From Pantoea vagans (lineage in GTDB: Bacteria > Pseudomonadota > Gammaproteobacteria > Enterobacterales > Enterobacteriaceae), in the NCBI RefSeq assembly GCF_004792415.1, contig NZ_CP038853.1, positions 310,001 through 374,000 on the forward strand: DNA of 64,000 nucleotides, in the 5' to 3' direction. Position 1 is the stretch's first letter. The number at the start of each line of letters is the position of its first letter. Below are positions 26,831-36,539 of this stretch, one piece after another. Position numbers and translations under genes: made by a program. The notes below the pieces were generated by a model that was given only the letters and a program-made list of their open reading frames with translations, had not been told where the DNA came from and ran no database searches.

Positions 26831-27460
26831 TCAGACGACCCACAGTGAACGCACGATCATAAAGTGACCGGCAAAGTAGCAGGCGGCCACAATCGCGCTG
26901 TCAGCGCTGAAGCGACGACGATAGTGCGAGATAAACCAGACCGCGTTGGCGAGCAGCAGCAGACCGGCACCGACCATGATCGAGAAGCTGTAATCGGTCG
27001 GACGGAAGAAGTACTGCTCGGTCGCTATCCAGGTCATCACTACCGTCATGCCAATAAAGGTGCAGACAGGCCAGCGCAGATCCTCCAGTCGGCTCCAGAT
27101 GATGCCAATGAGGGCAGCACCGATGATGAGCAGCGTCAGCGGAATCGGCCAGAAGAAGGTCATGGTCATACTGGCGGCGAAGCAGAGCGTATAGAGCAGG
27201 TGTGACAGGAAAAACGCCCCGACGGCATAGAGCATCTGCTGACGCGGCAGCAGTGTTAACGCATCTCCGACCAGCGTCGCAACCAGACCGGCCAGAATCA
27301 GATAGTCCGTGGTTTGCAGCACCGGTGCCTGCCAGGCGAGCCCGACCAGCAGCAGCAGCGTGACGGGCTTAAACAGCCAGCGTTGCCATTGTGGGCCGCG
27401 ATAGGTGGCATCGACATAGAGCCAGCCGGAGAAAAGTACAGCGAGGAAAGACCAGAGCAT
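26831..27460 (-). CDS. yhhN: YhhN family membrane protein (lysoplasmalogenase-like)
   Basis: Inner-membrane protein of 209 residues with seven or eight hydrophobic helices. The YhhN/TMEM86 family includes eukaryotic lysoplasmalogenase; the bacterial substrate is uncertain. The typical stretches [15 protein letters not shown] and [11 protein letters not shown] are present. It follows the zntA promoter region and its position matches E. coli. It has its own start behind AAAGGGAGA. Confidence 0.88.
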   Translation of the reverse strand: MLWSFLAVLFSGWLYVDATYRGPQWQRWLFKPVTLLLLVGLAWQAPVLQTTDYLILAGLVATLVGDALTLLPRQQMLYAVGAFFLSHLLYTLCFAASMTMTFFWPIPLTLLIIGAALIGIIWSRLEDLRWPVCTFIGMTVVMTWIATEQYFFRPTDYSFSIMVGAGLLLLANAVWFISHYRRRFSADSAIVAACYFAGHFMIVRSLWVV

Positions 27461-27597
27461 TGTTTCTCCCTTTTTTACTCAAAATGGTGAAAGATCCCAA
27501 AATATCACTTCCAGTTTAGGTTAAGCCTCTGAGATGTGACAATCAGGCAACTCTGGTTGTATGCTTTGCCGCCTGATTTAACAGGCATGAGAGCGCT

Positions 27598-27954
27598 ATG
27601 AGCAAACCACCGTTAATCTTTATCATCGTTCTGGCGATTATCGCTGTGCTGGCGAGTCGTCAGTTTATTAAGCAACGCCGTGAGGCTGCGGTGAATGATG
27701 CCTCCCCCACGCGTGCTCTGCAGGCTGAAGTCAAAACTAAACGTGAATTCCCTTCTCCCAATCGTCGTTCACGGCAGCGTGAAGTCATCGCCGGGGAAGA
27801 GATGCGGTATGAGGTGCTGTTTCATCCGCTGAACGGTGACAGCGACATCAAAGTGCAGCTTAAAGAGGGGGAGTATCACCAGCTGGATAAAGGCGCGAAA
27901 GGTGAGCTGAAGATGCAGGGCACGCGCTTTATCAGCTTCACGCCCGTGCAGTAA
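27598..27954 (+). CDS. yhhM: DUF2500 domain protein YhhM
   Basis: Protein of 118 residues: one N-terminal hydrophobic segment (residues ~5-21, LIFIIVLAIIAVLAS), then a basic stretch and a small beta-rich domain of the DUF2500 type ending in RFISFTPV. Probably membrane-anchored with the domain outside the membrane; function unknown. Divergent from yhhN and convergent with yhhL, as in E. coli. Confidence 0.88.
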   Translation: MSKPPLIFIIVLAIIAVLASRQFIKQRREAAVNDASPTRALQAEVKTKREFPSPNRRSRQREVIAGEEMRYEVLFHPLNGDSDIKVQLKEGEYHQLDKGAKGELKMQGTRFISFTPVQ

Positions 27955-27973
27955 GGCGGGCATTGCGCCCGCC
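27955..27973. terminator. Hairpin between yhhM and yhhL
   Basis: GGCGGGC/GCCCGCC, seven perfect pairs around ATTGC, directly after the yhhM stop. No adjacent T run, so an efficient intrinsic terminator is uncertain. Confidence 0.4.
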
Positions 27974-27978
27974 CGACA

Positions 27979-28251
27979 CTACTTTTTGCGTGGGAAATTT
28001 TTCTTCTGCCAGGCGACCAGTTCAAACACGCCAAACAGAAACACTTTCGCCTGGGTGACGCGGTCAATCGGCGGTGCATCTTTAGTCTGCGTCGTGCGCA
28101 GTAATACCAATTGCAGACCATGCATCAGGATCATGAAGATCAGTGCCACGTTGATAAAATAAGTCAGTGGCTTCGGGTAGGGATGGACCAGATTAGCCAG
28201 TAAAAATCCCCACACGCATAGCATCAACAGACGCCCCAAATTAAGTAACAT
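27979..28251 (-). CDS. yhhL: DUF1145 family membrane protein YhhL
   Basis: Ninety-residue inner-membrane protein with two or three hydrophobic helices (LLMLCVWGFLLANLV, YFINVALIFMILMHGLQLVL) and a lysine-rich C-terminus. Function unknown. Its ATG lies inside the last codons of rsmD (11-bp overlap), so the two genes are translationally coupled, as in E. coli. Confidence 0.88.
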   Translation of the reverse strand: MLLNLGRLLMLCVWGFLLANLVHPYPKPLTYFINVALIFMILMHGLQLVLLRTTQTKDAPPIDRVTQAKVFLFGVFELVAWQKKNFPRKK

Positions 28252-28840
28252 CCTGCGTCTCCTGTTGACGTTGATACAAACGATAAGCCACTTGTCCGGC
28301 TATTTTCTCGCGATAAAGATCCCACTCTGGCGGCACCGGCGGTGCGCCATTTTCCACTTCACTTTCGACGTAAATCAGCGCCTGATCGGCCAGCCAGTTA
28401 TTCTGCTCCAGCAGCTGTAGCGTCTGCTCCAGCAATCCCTGACGAAACGGCGGATCGATAAACACCACGTCAAAGGGTGTACCCGCCTGTGCCAGCCAGT
28501 TTAGCGCATTGGTCTGAACCACGGTGCCATTCGTAGCGCGCAGCGTCTGCAGATTTTTTGTTAACTGCTGTGCCACCGGACGTTCCAGCTCCAGCAGCGT
28601 CGCCGATCCCGCGTAACGCGACAGCGCTTCCAGTCCTAATGCGCCGCTACCGGCGAAGCAGTCGAGGCAGCGCGCCTCTGGCAGAACCGGGGCCAGCCAG
28701 TTAAACAGCGTCTCGCGAACCCGATCGGTCGTGGGGCGCAGTCCGGCGCTGTCCGGCACCGGCAATTTGCGTCCGCGCCACTGACCACCAATGATGCGAA
28801 TCTGCCCGGCACCGCCTGTACTGCGGGGGTTTTTATTCAT
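28241..28840 (-). CDS. rsmD: 16S rRNA (guanine(966)-N2)-methyltransferase
   Basis: SAM-dependent enzyme that methylates G966 of 16S rRNA in the assembled small subunit. SAM-binding motif I is LDCFAGSGALGLEALSR and the catalytic (N/D)PPF motif is FIDPPFRQG. A GTG at 28849 opens the frame, but the ATG at 28840 (MNKNPRSTGGAGQIRIIGG, 199 residues) matches the E. coli N-terminus better. It is divergent from ftsY and upstream of yhhL in a two-gene unit. Confidence 0.95.
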   Translation of the reverse strand: MNKNPRSTGGAGQIRIIGGQWRGRKLPVPDSAGLRPTTDRVRETLFNWLAPVLPEARCLDCFAGSGALGLEALSRYAGSATLLELERPVAQQLTKNLQTLRATNGTVVQTNALNWLAQAGTPFDVVFIDPPFRQGLLEQTLQLLEQNNWLADQALIYVESEVENGAPPVPPEWDLYREKIAGQVAYRLYQRQQETQDVT

Positions 28841-29071
28841 CTTGCTCACAACTCGTCATAATTTGTTGCGTAGTTTAACGGGCGAATCGGTGAGAAGAAA
28901 CGTTAAAAAAGGGTGCTGTGGTGAGCTGGCTGGAAAGTGTTAGACTACTGAGTTGCTGAAGTCATGCATTATTCTGCGGTTTACGCCGGTCTGGCGCTGA
29001 CCAATTTCATTGATTTACCCCTGGAAACCACGCGCGACCGGGACAAAGCCATCGAGGAGTGTCGTCACACA

Positions 29072-30766
29072 ATGGCAAAAGAGAAAAAACGTGGCTTTTT
29101 TTCCTGGCTGGGATTTGGCAAAGAGGAAGAGAAACAACCTGCAGCGGAGGAGCAGACACCAGAGGTCGCTCAGCCCGAACAGCAGCAGACAGAACAGGAA
29201 GCCCCGGCATTAAGCCAGGCTGAAGCACAAGCGGAAGAGACTGTCGTCATCACCGAAACGGTGGCCGGACAGCAGCGTGAGGCGGAAGTCACTGCGGCAG
29301 CGCCGCATGAATCAGCACCTGCGGTGCTGGATGAGGCTGAGCCGATTGAGGCCGACCCTGAAGCGCTACTGGAAGTTGCTGCACCTGAACATGACGCGAC
29401 GCCGGTTATCGACGCCGACGATGTGGTGACGCCGATCGCTGATGCGGAACCCGCAGACGCGCCGTTAAGCGAAGAGGAGCTGACGGCACTGGCGCTCGGC
29501 GACGCAGAGATCGTTGACATCCCGCACAGCGAAACCGACGCACCGTTAAGCGAAGAAGAGTTGACGGCGCTGGCGCTGGGCGATGCAGAGATCGTCGAAC
29601 CCCCGCACAGCGAAGCACCGTTAAACAACGACGTGCTCACGCCACAGGTGCTGGATGACGCAGCGATCGCTGAAACTCAGGATAGCGAAGCAGACGCGCC
29701 GCTGACCGAGGAAGAGCTGACCGCATTGGCACTGGGTGACGCCGACGTCACTGACCAGGAACCGACTGAGTCGTTATCCGATACCGTCAGCGATCTGCCG
29801 CTGGCCGCCGCGCCGCTCATCGTGCAGGAGCAGGAGCGTCCCAGCAAAGAGGGCTTCTTCTCCCGCCTGAAGCGCAGCCTGGTCAAAACCCGTCAGAACC
29901 TCGGTTCCGGTTTTATCAGCCTGTTCCGTGGCAAAAAGATTGATGATGACCTGTTTGACGAGCTGGAAGAGCAGTTGCTGATTGCGGATGTGGGCGTGGA
30001 TACCACGCGCCGCATCATCACCAACCTGACCCAGCAGGCAAACCGCAAGCAGTTGCGTGACGCGGAAGCGCTCTACGGTCTGCTGAAAGCAGAGATGGCC
30101 TCGATTCTGGCGAAAGTGGATGCGCCACTGGACGTGTCAGGCAAAACGCCGTTTGTCATCCTGATGGTGGGCGTCAATGGCGTGGGTAAAACCACCACCA
30201 TCGGTAAGCTGGCGCGCCAGTATCAGGCCGAGGGCAAGTCCGTGATGTTAGCGGCCGGTGATACCTTCCGCGCTGCGGCGGTTGAGCAGCTGCAGGTGTG
30301 GGGCCAGCGTAATAACATTCCGGTCATTGCGCAGCATACCGGCGCAGATTCCGCTTCGGTGATCTTCGATGCCATTCAGGCCGCGAAATCACGCGGCGTT
30401 GACGTGCTGATTGCCGATACGGCGGGTCGTCTGCAGAACAAATCGCACCTGATGGAAGAGCTGAAAAAAATCACCCGCGTGATGAAAAAGCTGGATGATT
30501 CCGCGCCTCACGAAGTGATGCTGACGCTGGATGCCAGCACCGGACAGAATGCGGTCAGCCAGGCCCGACTGTTTAATGAAGCCGTCGGCCTGACCGGGAT
30601 TGCGCTCACTAAGCTGGATGGCACCGCCAAAGGCGGCGTGATCTTCTCGGTGGCCGATCAGTTCGGTATTCCGATTCGCTACATCGGCGTCGGTGAAGGC
30701 ATTGAAGATTTACGGCCGTTTAAGGCGGAAGATTTTATTGAGGCACTGTTTGCCCGAGAGGACTAA
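29072..30766 (+). CDS. ftsY: Signal recognition particle receptor FtsY
   Basis: GTPase that docks SRP-ribosome complexes at the inner membrane. The protein has 564 residues: a basic amphipathic N-terminus ([17 protein letters not shown]), a long acidic A domain (~25-265) containing 25-27-residue repeats, then the NG domain with G1 [10 protein letters not shown], the DTFRAAA motif, G3 DTAGR, G4 [10 protein letters not shown] and closing [12 protein letters not shown]. The A domain is longer than in E. coli FtsY (497 residues). The frame opens at 28964, but the ATG at 29072 gives the conserved start. First gene of ftsYEX. Confidence 0.96.
   Translation: MAKEKKRGFFSWLGFGKEEEKQPAAEEQTPEVAQPEQQQTEQEAPALSQAEAQAEETVVITETVAGQQREAEVTAAAPHESAPAVLDEAEPIEADPEALLEVAAPEHDATPVIDADDVVTPIADAEPADAPLSEEELTALALGDAEIVDIPHSETDAPLSEEELTALALGDAEIVEPPHSEAPLNNDVLTPQVLDDAAIAETQDSEADAPLTEEELTALALGDADVTDQEPTESLSDTVSDLPLAAAPLIVQEQERPSKEGFFSRLKRSLVKTRQNLGSGFISLFRGKKIDDDLFDELEEQLLIADVGVDTTRRIITNLTQQANRKQLRDAEALYGLLKAEMASILAKVDAPLDVSGKTPFVILMVGVNGVGKTTTIGKLARQYQAEGKSVMLAAGDTFRAAAVEQLQVWGQRNNIPVIAQHTGADSASVIFDAIQAAKSRGVDVLIADTAGRLQNKSHLMEELKKITRVMKKLDDSAPHEVMLTLDASTGQNAVSQARLFNEAVGLTGIALTKLDGTAKGGVIFSVADQFGIPIRYIGVGEGIEDLRPFKAEDFIEALFARED
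29456..29764 (+). repeat. Tandem 25-27-codon repeats in the ftsY acidic domain
   Basis: Four units start at 29456, 29537, 29612 and 29693. Units 1, 2 and 4 share DAPL(S/T)[12 protein letters not shown] followed by a variable acidic tail; unit 3 is degenerate ([18 protein letters not shown]). Unit length is 81, 75, 81 and about 72 bp. Such repeats expand or contract by recombination and explain the long acidic domain. Confidence 0.85.
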
Positions 30767-30771
30767 TTAGG

Positions 30772-31440
30772 ATGATTCGCTTTGAAGAGGTCAGTAAGGC
30801 ATATCTCGGCGGACGTCAGGCGCTGCAGGGGGTAGATTTCCATCTGCGTCCCGGCGAAATGGCGTTTCTGACCGGCCACTCCGGTGCCGGTAAAAGTACC
30901 TTGCTGAAGCTGATTTGTGGCATTGAGCGCCCGAGTGCCGGAAAAATCTGGTTCAGCGGCCATGACATTTCCCGCCTGCGTAACAGTGAGGTGCCTTTCC
31001 TGCGTCGTCAGATTGGCATGATCTTCCAGGATCACCACCTGCTGATGGATCGGTCGGTTTATGACAATGTGGCGATCCCGCTGATTATCTCTGGTGCCAG
31101 CGGCGAGGATATCCGTCGTCGCGTTTCGGCGGCGCTGGATAAAGTGGGCCTGCTCGACAAAGCGAAAAGTTATCCGATTCAGCTTTCGGGCGGTGAACAG
31201 CAGCGTGTGGGCATCGCCCGTGCGGTGGTGAACAAGCCGGCCGTGCTGCTGGCCGATGAACCGACCGGTAACCTGGACGACGCGCTGTCAGAAGACATTC
31301 TGCGCCTGTTTGAAGAGTTTAACCGCGTCGGTGTCACCGTCCTGATGGCGACGCATGACAGCGGCCTGATCGCCCGACGCAACTACCGGATGATGACGCT
31401 GAATCAGGGACGTCTGCACGGAGGCCACGATGGTCAATAA
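30772..31440 (+). CDS. ftsE: Cell division ABC transporter ATPase FtsE
   Basis: ATPase that, with FtsX, sits at the septal ring and activates peptidoglycan hydrolases through EnvC. 222 residues with Walker [10 protein letters not shown], signature [14 protein letters not shown], Walker [12 protein letters not shown] and switch ATHDSG. It starts 5 bp after ftsY and overlaps ftsX by 11 bp, consistent with co-translation. Confidence 0.97.
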   Translation: MIRFEEVSKAYLGGRQALQGVDFHLRPGEMAFLTGHSGAGKSTLLKLICGIERPSAGKIWFSGHDISRLRNSEVPFLRRQIGMIFQDHHLLMDRSVYDNVAIPLIISGASGEDIRRRVSAALDKVGLLDKAKSYPIQLSGGEQQRVGIARAVVNKPAVLLADEPTGNLDDALSEDILRLFEEFNRVGVTVLMATHDSGLIARRNYRMMTLNQGRLHGGHDGQ

Positions 31441-32419
31441 ACGTATTAAACGTCCGGCTGCACCGAAAGCGAAGCAGCCGTCGAAGTCGAAGAGTAAAGC
31501 GCTGAAGGGCGGCTGGCAGGAGCAGTGGCGCTATGCGCTGCGCGGCACGCTTTCGGACATGTGGCGTCAGCCGCTGGCGACGCTGCTGACGGTGATGGTC
31601 ATCGCCATTTCGCTGACGCTGCCCAGCGTCTGCTACATGGTGTGGAAAAACGTCAGTCAGGCGGCCACGCAGTGGTATCCGGCGCCGCAGTTGACCGTTT
31701 ATCTCTCCAAAACGCTGGATGATACGGCGGCAGAAAATGTGGTGGCACAGCTCAAGCAGGTTGAAGGCGTGGATAACGTCAACTACCTGACGCGGGAAGA
31801 GGCGCTGAACGAATTCCGTAACTGGTCAGGCTTTGGTGGCGCAATGGATATGCTGGAGCAGAATCCGCTGCCTGCGGTGGCCATCATCACGCCTAAGCTC
31901 AACTTCCAGAACTCAGACACCATGCAGAGCCTGCGCGATCGGGTGAGCAAAGTGCAGGGCGTGGATGAAGTGCGAATGGATGACAGCTGGTTTGCGCGGC
32001 TGGCGGCGCTGACCGGGCTGGTGGGGCAGATTGCCTCCATGATTGGCGTGCTGATGATTGTGGCGGTCTTCCTGGTGATCGGTAACAGCGTCCGTCTTAG
32101 CATCTTTGCCCGGCGCGACACCATCAACGTGCAGAAGCTGATTGGTGCCACTGACGGCTTTATCCTGCGTCCGTTCCTCTACGGCGGAGCGCTGCTGGGC
32201 TTCAGTGGGGCAGTGCTGTCGCTGCTGCTGTCTGAAGTGCTGGTGCTGCGTCTGCAGTCGGTCGTCGCCAGTGTGGCAACCGTATTTGGTACCACTTTCT
32301 CGCTGGAAGGCTTTTCCTGGGATGAAGCGCTACTGCTGCTGCTGATTGCGGCCATCATCGGCTGGGTCGCAGCCTGGCTGGCGACGGTACAACATTTACG
32401 TCGATTTACGCCGCAGTAA
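31430..32419 (+). CDS. ftsX: Cell division protein FtsX
   Basis: Inner-membrane partner of FtsE, 329 residues. A basic cytoplasmic N-terminus ([17 protein letters not shown]), a first helix near residues 50-70, a large periplasmic loop (~75-205) that binds EnvC, and three further helices in the C-terminal third ([20 protein letters not shown] and later) give the four-helix FtsX topology. Terminal gene of the ftsYEX operon; an extended -10 for rpoH lies just after it. Confidence 0.96.
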   Translation: MVNKRIKRPAAPKAKQPSKSKSKALKGGWQEQWRYALRGTLSDMWRQPLATLLTVMVIAISLTLPSVCYMVWKNVSQAATQWYPAPQLTVYLSKTLDDTAAENVVAQLKQVEGVDNVNYLTREEALNEFRNWSGFGGAMDMLEQNPLPAVAIITPKLNFQNSDTMQSLRDRVSKVQGVDEVRMDDSWFARLAALTGLVGQIASMIGVLMIVAVFLVIGNSVRLSIFARRDTINVQKLIGATDGFILRPFLYGGALLGFSGAVLSLLLSEVLVLRLQSVVASVATVFGTTFSLEGFSWDEALLLLLIAAIIGWVAAWLATVQHLRRFTPQ

Positions 32420-32435
32420 ACGCCTGCAACATTTT

Positions 32436-32560
32436 TTTGTTATAATGGTCCTCTGCTACCGATGGTGGGTACAGAGGATTTTCCCCTCTTCCCTTCCTGT
32501 CATCTGTGTGTAAAATATTCACTGCTATAATTGAACTTGTGGATAACTTTATCACTCTAA
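32436..32560 (+). promoter_or_regulatory. rpoH promoter region: extended -10, sigma-E-like promoter and DnaA box
   Basis: TGTTATAAT at 32438-32446 is a perfect extended -10. Further on, GAACTT (32533-32538) and TCTAA (32556-32560) with a 17-bp spacer fit the sigma-E consensus and correspond in place to E. coli rpoH P3. TGTGGATAA at 32538-32546, overlapping the sigma-E -35, is the complement of the DnaA box TTATCCACA; DnaA is known to control rpoH in E. coli. Confidence 0.7.
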
Positions 32561-32658
32561 GTAGCACAGATTGCTTTCGGATCTCGCGTGACGTTGACGT
32601 AATGTATCGTCTGCGCAGGGAAATGTGCGGCAATTCCACTGAATTTGTGAGGGTTTGA

Positions 32659-33516
32659 ATGACCAAAGAAATGCAAACTTTAGCTATTGCTCCTCTTGGC
32701 AACCTGGAGTCTTACGTCCGGGCGGCGAATACCTGGCCGATGCTCTCGGCAGAAGAGGAAAAAGCGCTGGCTGAACGGCTGCATTACCAGGGCGATCTGG
32801 AAGCAGCTAAGACGCTGATCCTGTCACACCTACGCTTTGTAGTTCATATCGCTCGTAATTACTCCGGTTATGGTCTGCCACAGGCTGACCTGGTCCAGGA
32901 AGGTAACATCGGCCTGATGAAAGCGGTGCGTCGCTTCAACCCTGAAGTGGGCGTGCGTCTGGTTTCGTTCGCCGTGCACTGGATTAAAGCGGAGATTCAC
33001 GAATACGTGCTGCGTAACTGGCGTATCGTGAAAGTCGCGACCACCAAAGCACAGCGTAAGCTGTTCTTTAACCTGCGTAAAACCAAGCAGCGTCTGGGCT
33101 GGTTCAATCAGGACGAAGTCGAGATGGTTGCGCGCGAGCTGGGCGTAAGCAGCAAAGACGTGCGCGAAATGGAATCGCGTATGGCCGCGCAGGATATGAC
33201 CTTTGACATGTCTGCCGACGACGAGAGCAGCGAAGGCCGTTCTATGGCACCGGTGCTGTATCTGCAGGATAAAACCTCTGACTTTGCCGACGGCATCGAA
33301 GAGGATAACTGGGATGCGCACGCGGCTGACAAGCTGAGCTATGCGATGGAAGGTCTGGATGAGCGCAGTCAGCACATCATTCGTGCCCGCTGGCTGGACG
33401 AAGACAATAAAACCACGCTGCAGGAGCTGGCCGATCAGTACGGCGTATCAGCCGAACGTGTCCGGCAGCTGGAAAAGAACGCCATGAAGAAACTGCGTAT
33501 GGCGATTGAAGCGTAA
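32659..33516 (+). CDS. rpoH: RNA polymerase sigma-32 factor (heat shock)
   Basis: Directs transcription of heat-shock genes. The 285-residue protein has region 2 ([31 protein letters not shown]), the RpoH box [12 protein letters not shown] specific to sigma-32, and region 4 helix-turn-helix ([20 protein letters not shown]). GAGGG lies seven bases before the ATG. In E. coli the 5' coding region folds into an RNA thermometer; the start here (ATGACCAAAGAAATGC) is similar enough that this control may be retained (inference). Followed by a strong terminator. Confidence 0.98.
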   Translation: MTKEMQTLAIAPLGNLESYVRAANTWPMLSAEEEKALAERLHYQGDLEAAKTLILSHLRFVVHIARNYSGYGLPQADLVQEGNIGLMKAVRRFNPEVGVRLVSFAVHWIKAEIHEYVLRNWRIVKVATTKAQRKLFFNLRKTKQRLGWFNQDEVEMVARELGVSSKDVREMESRMAAQDMTFDMSADDESSEGRSMAPVLYLQDKTSDFADGIEEDNWDAHAADKLSYAMEGLDERSQHIIRARWLDEDNKTTLQELADQYGVSAERVRQLEKNAMKKLRMAIEA

Positions 33517-33534
33517 CGCACTTCAACACCTTAA

Positions 33535-33561
33535 GGGGCGACAGATGATGTCGCCCTTTTT
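33535..33561 (+). terminator. Rho-independent terminator of rpoH
   Basis: GGGCGACA/TGTCGCCC, eight perfect pairs with a five-base loop, followed by TTTTTGTTTT, 20 bp after the rpoH stop. Confidence 0.88.
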
Positions 33562-33576
33562 GTTTTCTGCGTCTGG

Positions 33577-33972
33577 CTAGTCTGCCGCCCGTATCCAGCC
33601 GTCACTCTGCGCCCTGAAGCCACACGCCTGCATAAACGCCGCGCGTACCTGCTGATCGTCACTGCCATCATCGGCAATCCACCAGTCCGCGATTGAACCA
33701 TTCTGCCTGATCGTCTCCTCCAGCAAATACTGGCCTACCCCGCGTCGCCGGGTGACATCGCGCACCGCCAGCCGGTGAACCTTGCCGTGGATGCCGGAAA
33801 TTTCCAGCTGCAAACCCGCCAGCAGGCGGTCGTTAAATCGCGCCGCGTAAAGACGATGAGACTCACTCAAACCCTGTTCCAGTTTTTCCATCTCCAGATC
33901 AGGCCAGACTTTGCCAAGATCGATGCGGTCCTGCGGCGTCAGCGCGGTCAGGCGCTGGATAGTGAGCTTCAT
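33577..33972 (-). CDS. panM: Aspartate 1-decarboxylase autocleavage activator (PanM/PanZ)
   Basis: GNAT-fold protein that binds PanD, triggers its self-cleavage to the active pyruvoyl enzyme and tunes pantothenate synthesis to CoA level. 131 residues; acetyl-CoA-binding stretch VRDVTRRRGVGQYLLEE and the motif RIYAARF-like HRLYAARFNDRLLAG identify it. The frame is open from 34131; the ATG at 33972 behind AGAGG gives MKLTIQRLTAL, matching E. coli. In E. coli it lies between livJ and livK; here it stands next to the only liv binding-protein gene. Confidence 0.92.
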   Translation of the reverse strand: MKLTIQRLTALTPQDRIDLGKVWPDLEMEKLEQGLSESHRLYAARFNDRLLAGLQLEISGIHGKVHRLAVRDVTRRRGVGQYLLEETIRQNGSIADWWIADDGSDDQQVRAAFMQACGFRAQSDGWIRAAD

Positions 33973-34365
33973 AACAAAAACCTCTAAAAAAGGGGAAAGT
34001 GTAGCGAAAGTATACAACCAGAGTGCCACCACATTTTCATCAATAAAACAGGTCAAAAGATGGCCTGGATGCCAGGATAACAGGAGTAAACCTGGATGGC
34101 GGGCGATCAATCCAGCATAACGCGCTGGCAAAGTGGTTATAAACCGGCCGTTGCATCCAGTGTATTATGCTGTTTAACCCGGTCAATTCTGAATGTGTCA
34201 GTTGATTTACAGAAGAAACTTCCTGTTTAATAACCTGAAAAATAAAGCCTTATTACTAATAAATGTCAGAAAAGTACGCTAACTCATTCATCATTAATCA
34301 GTTTTCGACTTTATCTGGCAACGCAAGCACTCAACATACACGACAAAACAAATGGGGTAGTCAGG
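33973..34365. other. Intergenic control region of livK and panM
   Basis: A 393-bp AT-rich gap between divergent panM and livK. In E. coli the second binding-protein gene livJ occupies the other side of panM; no remnant of it is visible here. The liv promoter must lie here, but I could not fix a convincing -35/-10 pair or Lrp site. Confidence 0.4.
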
Positions 34366-35478
34366 ATGAAAATGAAAGGGCGCGCATTACTGGCGGGATG
34401 TGTAGCACTGGCGATGAGCCATGCGGCGCTGGCTGAAGATATCAAAGTGGCCATTGTCGGCGCAATGTCGGGTCCGGTGGCGCAGTACGGCGACATGCAG
34501 TTCGCCGGTGCAACGCAGGCGATTGAAGATATCAATGCCAAAGGCGGGGTTAACGGCAACAAGCTGGTGGCGGTGAAATATGACGACGCCTGTGACCCGA
34601 AACAGGCGGTTGCGGTCGCGAACAAGGTGATTAACGACGGCATCCGCTACGTCATCGGCCACCTTTGCTCTTCCTCTACCCAGCCGGCGTCTGACATCTA
34701 TGAAGATGAAGGCGTGCTGATGATCACTCCGGCCGCGACCGCACCTGACCTGACTTCCCGTGGCTATAAACTGATTATGCGCACCACCGGCCTCGACTCC
34801 GATCAGGGGCCGACCGCCGCGAAATATGTAATGACCGAGCTGAAACCGCAGCGTATCGCTGTGGTGCATGACAAACAGCAGTATGGCGAAGGCCTGGCGC
34901 GCTCCGTGCAGGAGAGCCTGAAAAAGCAGGGCGCCAATATCGTAATGTTTGAAGGGATCACCGCAGGCGATAAAGATTTTTCTACGCTGGTAGCCCGCTT
35001 CAAGAAAGAGAACGTCGATTTCGTCTATTTCGGCGGTTACTACCCGGAAATGGGGCAGATCGTGCGTCAGGCGCGCGCTGCGGGTCTGAAAACCCAGTTT
35101 ATGGGACCAGAAGGCGTGGGTAACGCCTCGCTGTCGAACATCGCCAGTGCAGCCTCTGAAGGCATGCTGGTGACCCTGCCGAAACGCTACGACCAGGTTG
35201 AAACCAACAAACCAATCGTGGACGCGCTGAAAGCGAAGAAACTGGATCCGACCGGCCCGTTCGTCTGGACCACCTATGCAGCACTGCAGTCGCTGGCAAC
35301 CGGTATGGAGCGCAGCAAGAGCGCAGAGCCGGACGCTATCGTGAAAAACCTCAAGGAAGGCGCTGCAGTCCCAACCGTGATGGGCAACCTGAACTGGGAT
35401 GAGAAGGGCGATCTTAAGGGCTTTGAATTCGGCGTCTTCAAATGGCATGCCGATGGCACCTCGACCGCTGTGAAATAA
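34366..35478 (+). CDS. livK: Branched-chain amino acid ABC transporter periplasmic binding protein
   Basis: Periplasmic receptor delivering leucine, isoleucine and valine to LivHMGF. 370 residues with signal peptide [20 protein letters not shown] cleaved after ALA. The conserved stretches [38 protein letters not shown] and [16 protein letters not shown] carry the ligand-binding loop and the family disulfide. The sequence is intermediate between E. coli LivJ and LivK; gene position next to livH favours livK. Only one binding protein is present, so this one probably serves all three amino acids. Confidence 0.92.
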   Translation: MKMKGRALLAGCVALAMSHAALAEDIKVAIVGAMSGPVAQYGDMQFAGATQAIEDINAKGGVNGNKLVAVKYDDACDPKQAVAVANKVINDGIRYVIGHLCSSSTQPASDIYEDEGVLMITPAATAPDLTSRGYKLIMRTTGLDSDQGPTAAKYVMTELKPQRIAVVHDKQQYGEGLARSVQESLKKQGANIVMFEGITAGDKDFSTLVARFKKENVDFVYFGGYYPEMGQIVRQARAAGLKTQFMGPEGVGNASLSNIASAASEGMLVTLPKRYDQVETNKPIVDALKAKKLDPTGPFVWTTYAALQSLATGMERSKSAEPDAIVKNLKEGAAVPTVMGNLNWDEKGDLKGFEFGVFKWHADGTSTAVK

Positions 35479-35539
35479 ACCAGGCTGTTTTGTGGTGAGC
35501 GGGAAGCCGGATAACCGGTTTCCCCTGACCAGCGACACG

Positions 35540-35571
35540 AACGCCTGGTGCCCGTCTGCCAGGCGTTTTTT
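35540..35571 (+). terminator. Terminator between livK and livH
   Basis: AACGCCTGG/CCAGGCGTT around a 10-base loop followed by TTTTT; a second hairpin, GGGAAGCCGG-ATAA-CCGGTTTCCC, lies just before it. Partial read-through would give the excess of binding protein over membrane components expected for such transporters. Confidence 0.8.
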
Positions 35572-35612
35572 GTACCCCGATCGCCTGCGATCGGTTAAGT
35601 AAGGGTCAAGGT

Positions 35613-36539
35613 ATGTCCGAGCAGTTCCTCTATTTTATTCAGCAGATGTTTAATGGTGTGACCCTGGGAAGCACCTACGCGCTGATCGCCATCGGTTACA
35701 CCATGGTTTACGGCATTATCGGCATGATTAACTTCGCCCACGGCGAGGTTTACATGATCGGTAGCTATGTCTCCTTTATCGTGATTGCCGCCCTGATGAT
35801 GATGGGCATCGACACCACCTGGCTGATGATTGCAGCTGGCTTTGTGATGGCAGTCATTATCTCCAGCGCTTACGGCTGGAGCATTGAGCGCGTCGCCTAC
35901 CGGCCTGTGCGTTCATCCAAGCGCCTGATTGCGCTGATCTCCGCCATCGGGATGTCGATATTCCTGCAAAACTACGTCAGCCTGACCCAGGGTTCACGCG
36001 ACCTGGCGCTGCCGAGCCTGATCACCGGACAGTGGACGGTAGGCGAGAGCAACGGTTTTGCCGCGACCATCTCTACCATGCAGATTGTGATCTGGGTGGT
36101 GACCTTCCTGGCGATGCTGGCGCTGACCACCTTTATCCGTTACTCACGCATGGGCCGCGCCTGTCGCGCCTGCGCGGAAGACCTGAAAATGGCCAGCCTG
36201 CTGGGGATTAACACCGACCGCGTGATCTCGCTGACTTTTGTGATCGGTGCCGCGATGGCGGCAGTCGCAGGCGTATTGCTGGGCCAGTTCTACGGTTCGA
36301 TCAACCCCTTCATCGGCTTTATGGCGGGCATGAAAGCCTTTACCGCCGCGGTGCTGGGTGGGATTGGCAGTATTCCGGGTGCCATGATTGGCGGCCTGGT
36401 GCTGGGGATTGCTGAAGCGCTGACTTCTGCGTATCTCAGCACGGAATATAAAGATGTGGTTTCGTTTGCCCTGCTGATTGTGGTGCTGCTGGTGATGCCG
36501 ACCGGGATTCTGGGTCGTCCGGAGGTCGAAAAAGTATGA
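35613..36539 (+). CDS. livH: Branched-chain amino acid ABC permease LivH
   Basis: Inner-membrane permease subunit of the LIV system, 308 residues with about eight hydrophobic helices. [21 protein letters not shown] at the N-terminus (first 20: [20 protein letters not shown]), [12 protein letters not shown] and the cytoplasmic coupling segment [16 protein letters not shown] are typical. AAGGTATG precedes the start closely. Its stop overlaps the livM start (ATGA). Confidence 0.95.
   Translation: MSEQFLYFIQQMFNGVTLGSTYALIAIGYTMVYGIIGMINFAHGEVYMIGSYVSFIVIAALMMMGIDTTWLMIAAGFVMAVIISSAYGWSIERVAYRPVRSSKRLIALISAIGMSIFLQNYVSLTQGSRDLALPSLITGQWTVGESNGFAATISTMQIVIWVVTFLAMLALTTFIRYSRMGRACRACAEDLKMASLLGINTDRVISLTFVIGAAMAAVAGVLLGQFYGSINPFIGFMAGMKAFTAAVLGGIGSIPGAMIGGLVLGIAEALTSAYLSTEYKDVVSFALLIVVLLVMPTGILGRPEVEKV

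Noticed and set aside
34387..35538. 383-codon open frame antisense to livK
   Set aside because: It lies wholly opposite a well-supported gene, has a His/Arg/Val-rich composition typical of complement frames in GC-rich DNA, and no family motif.
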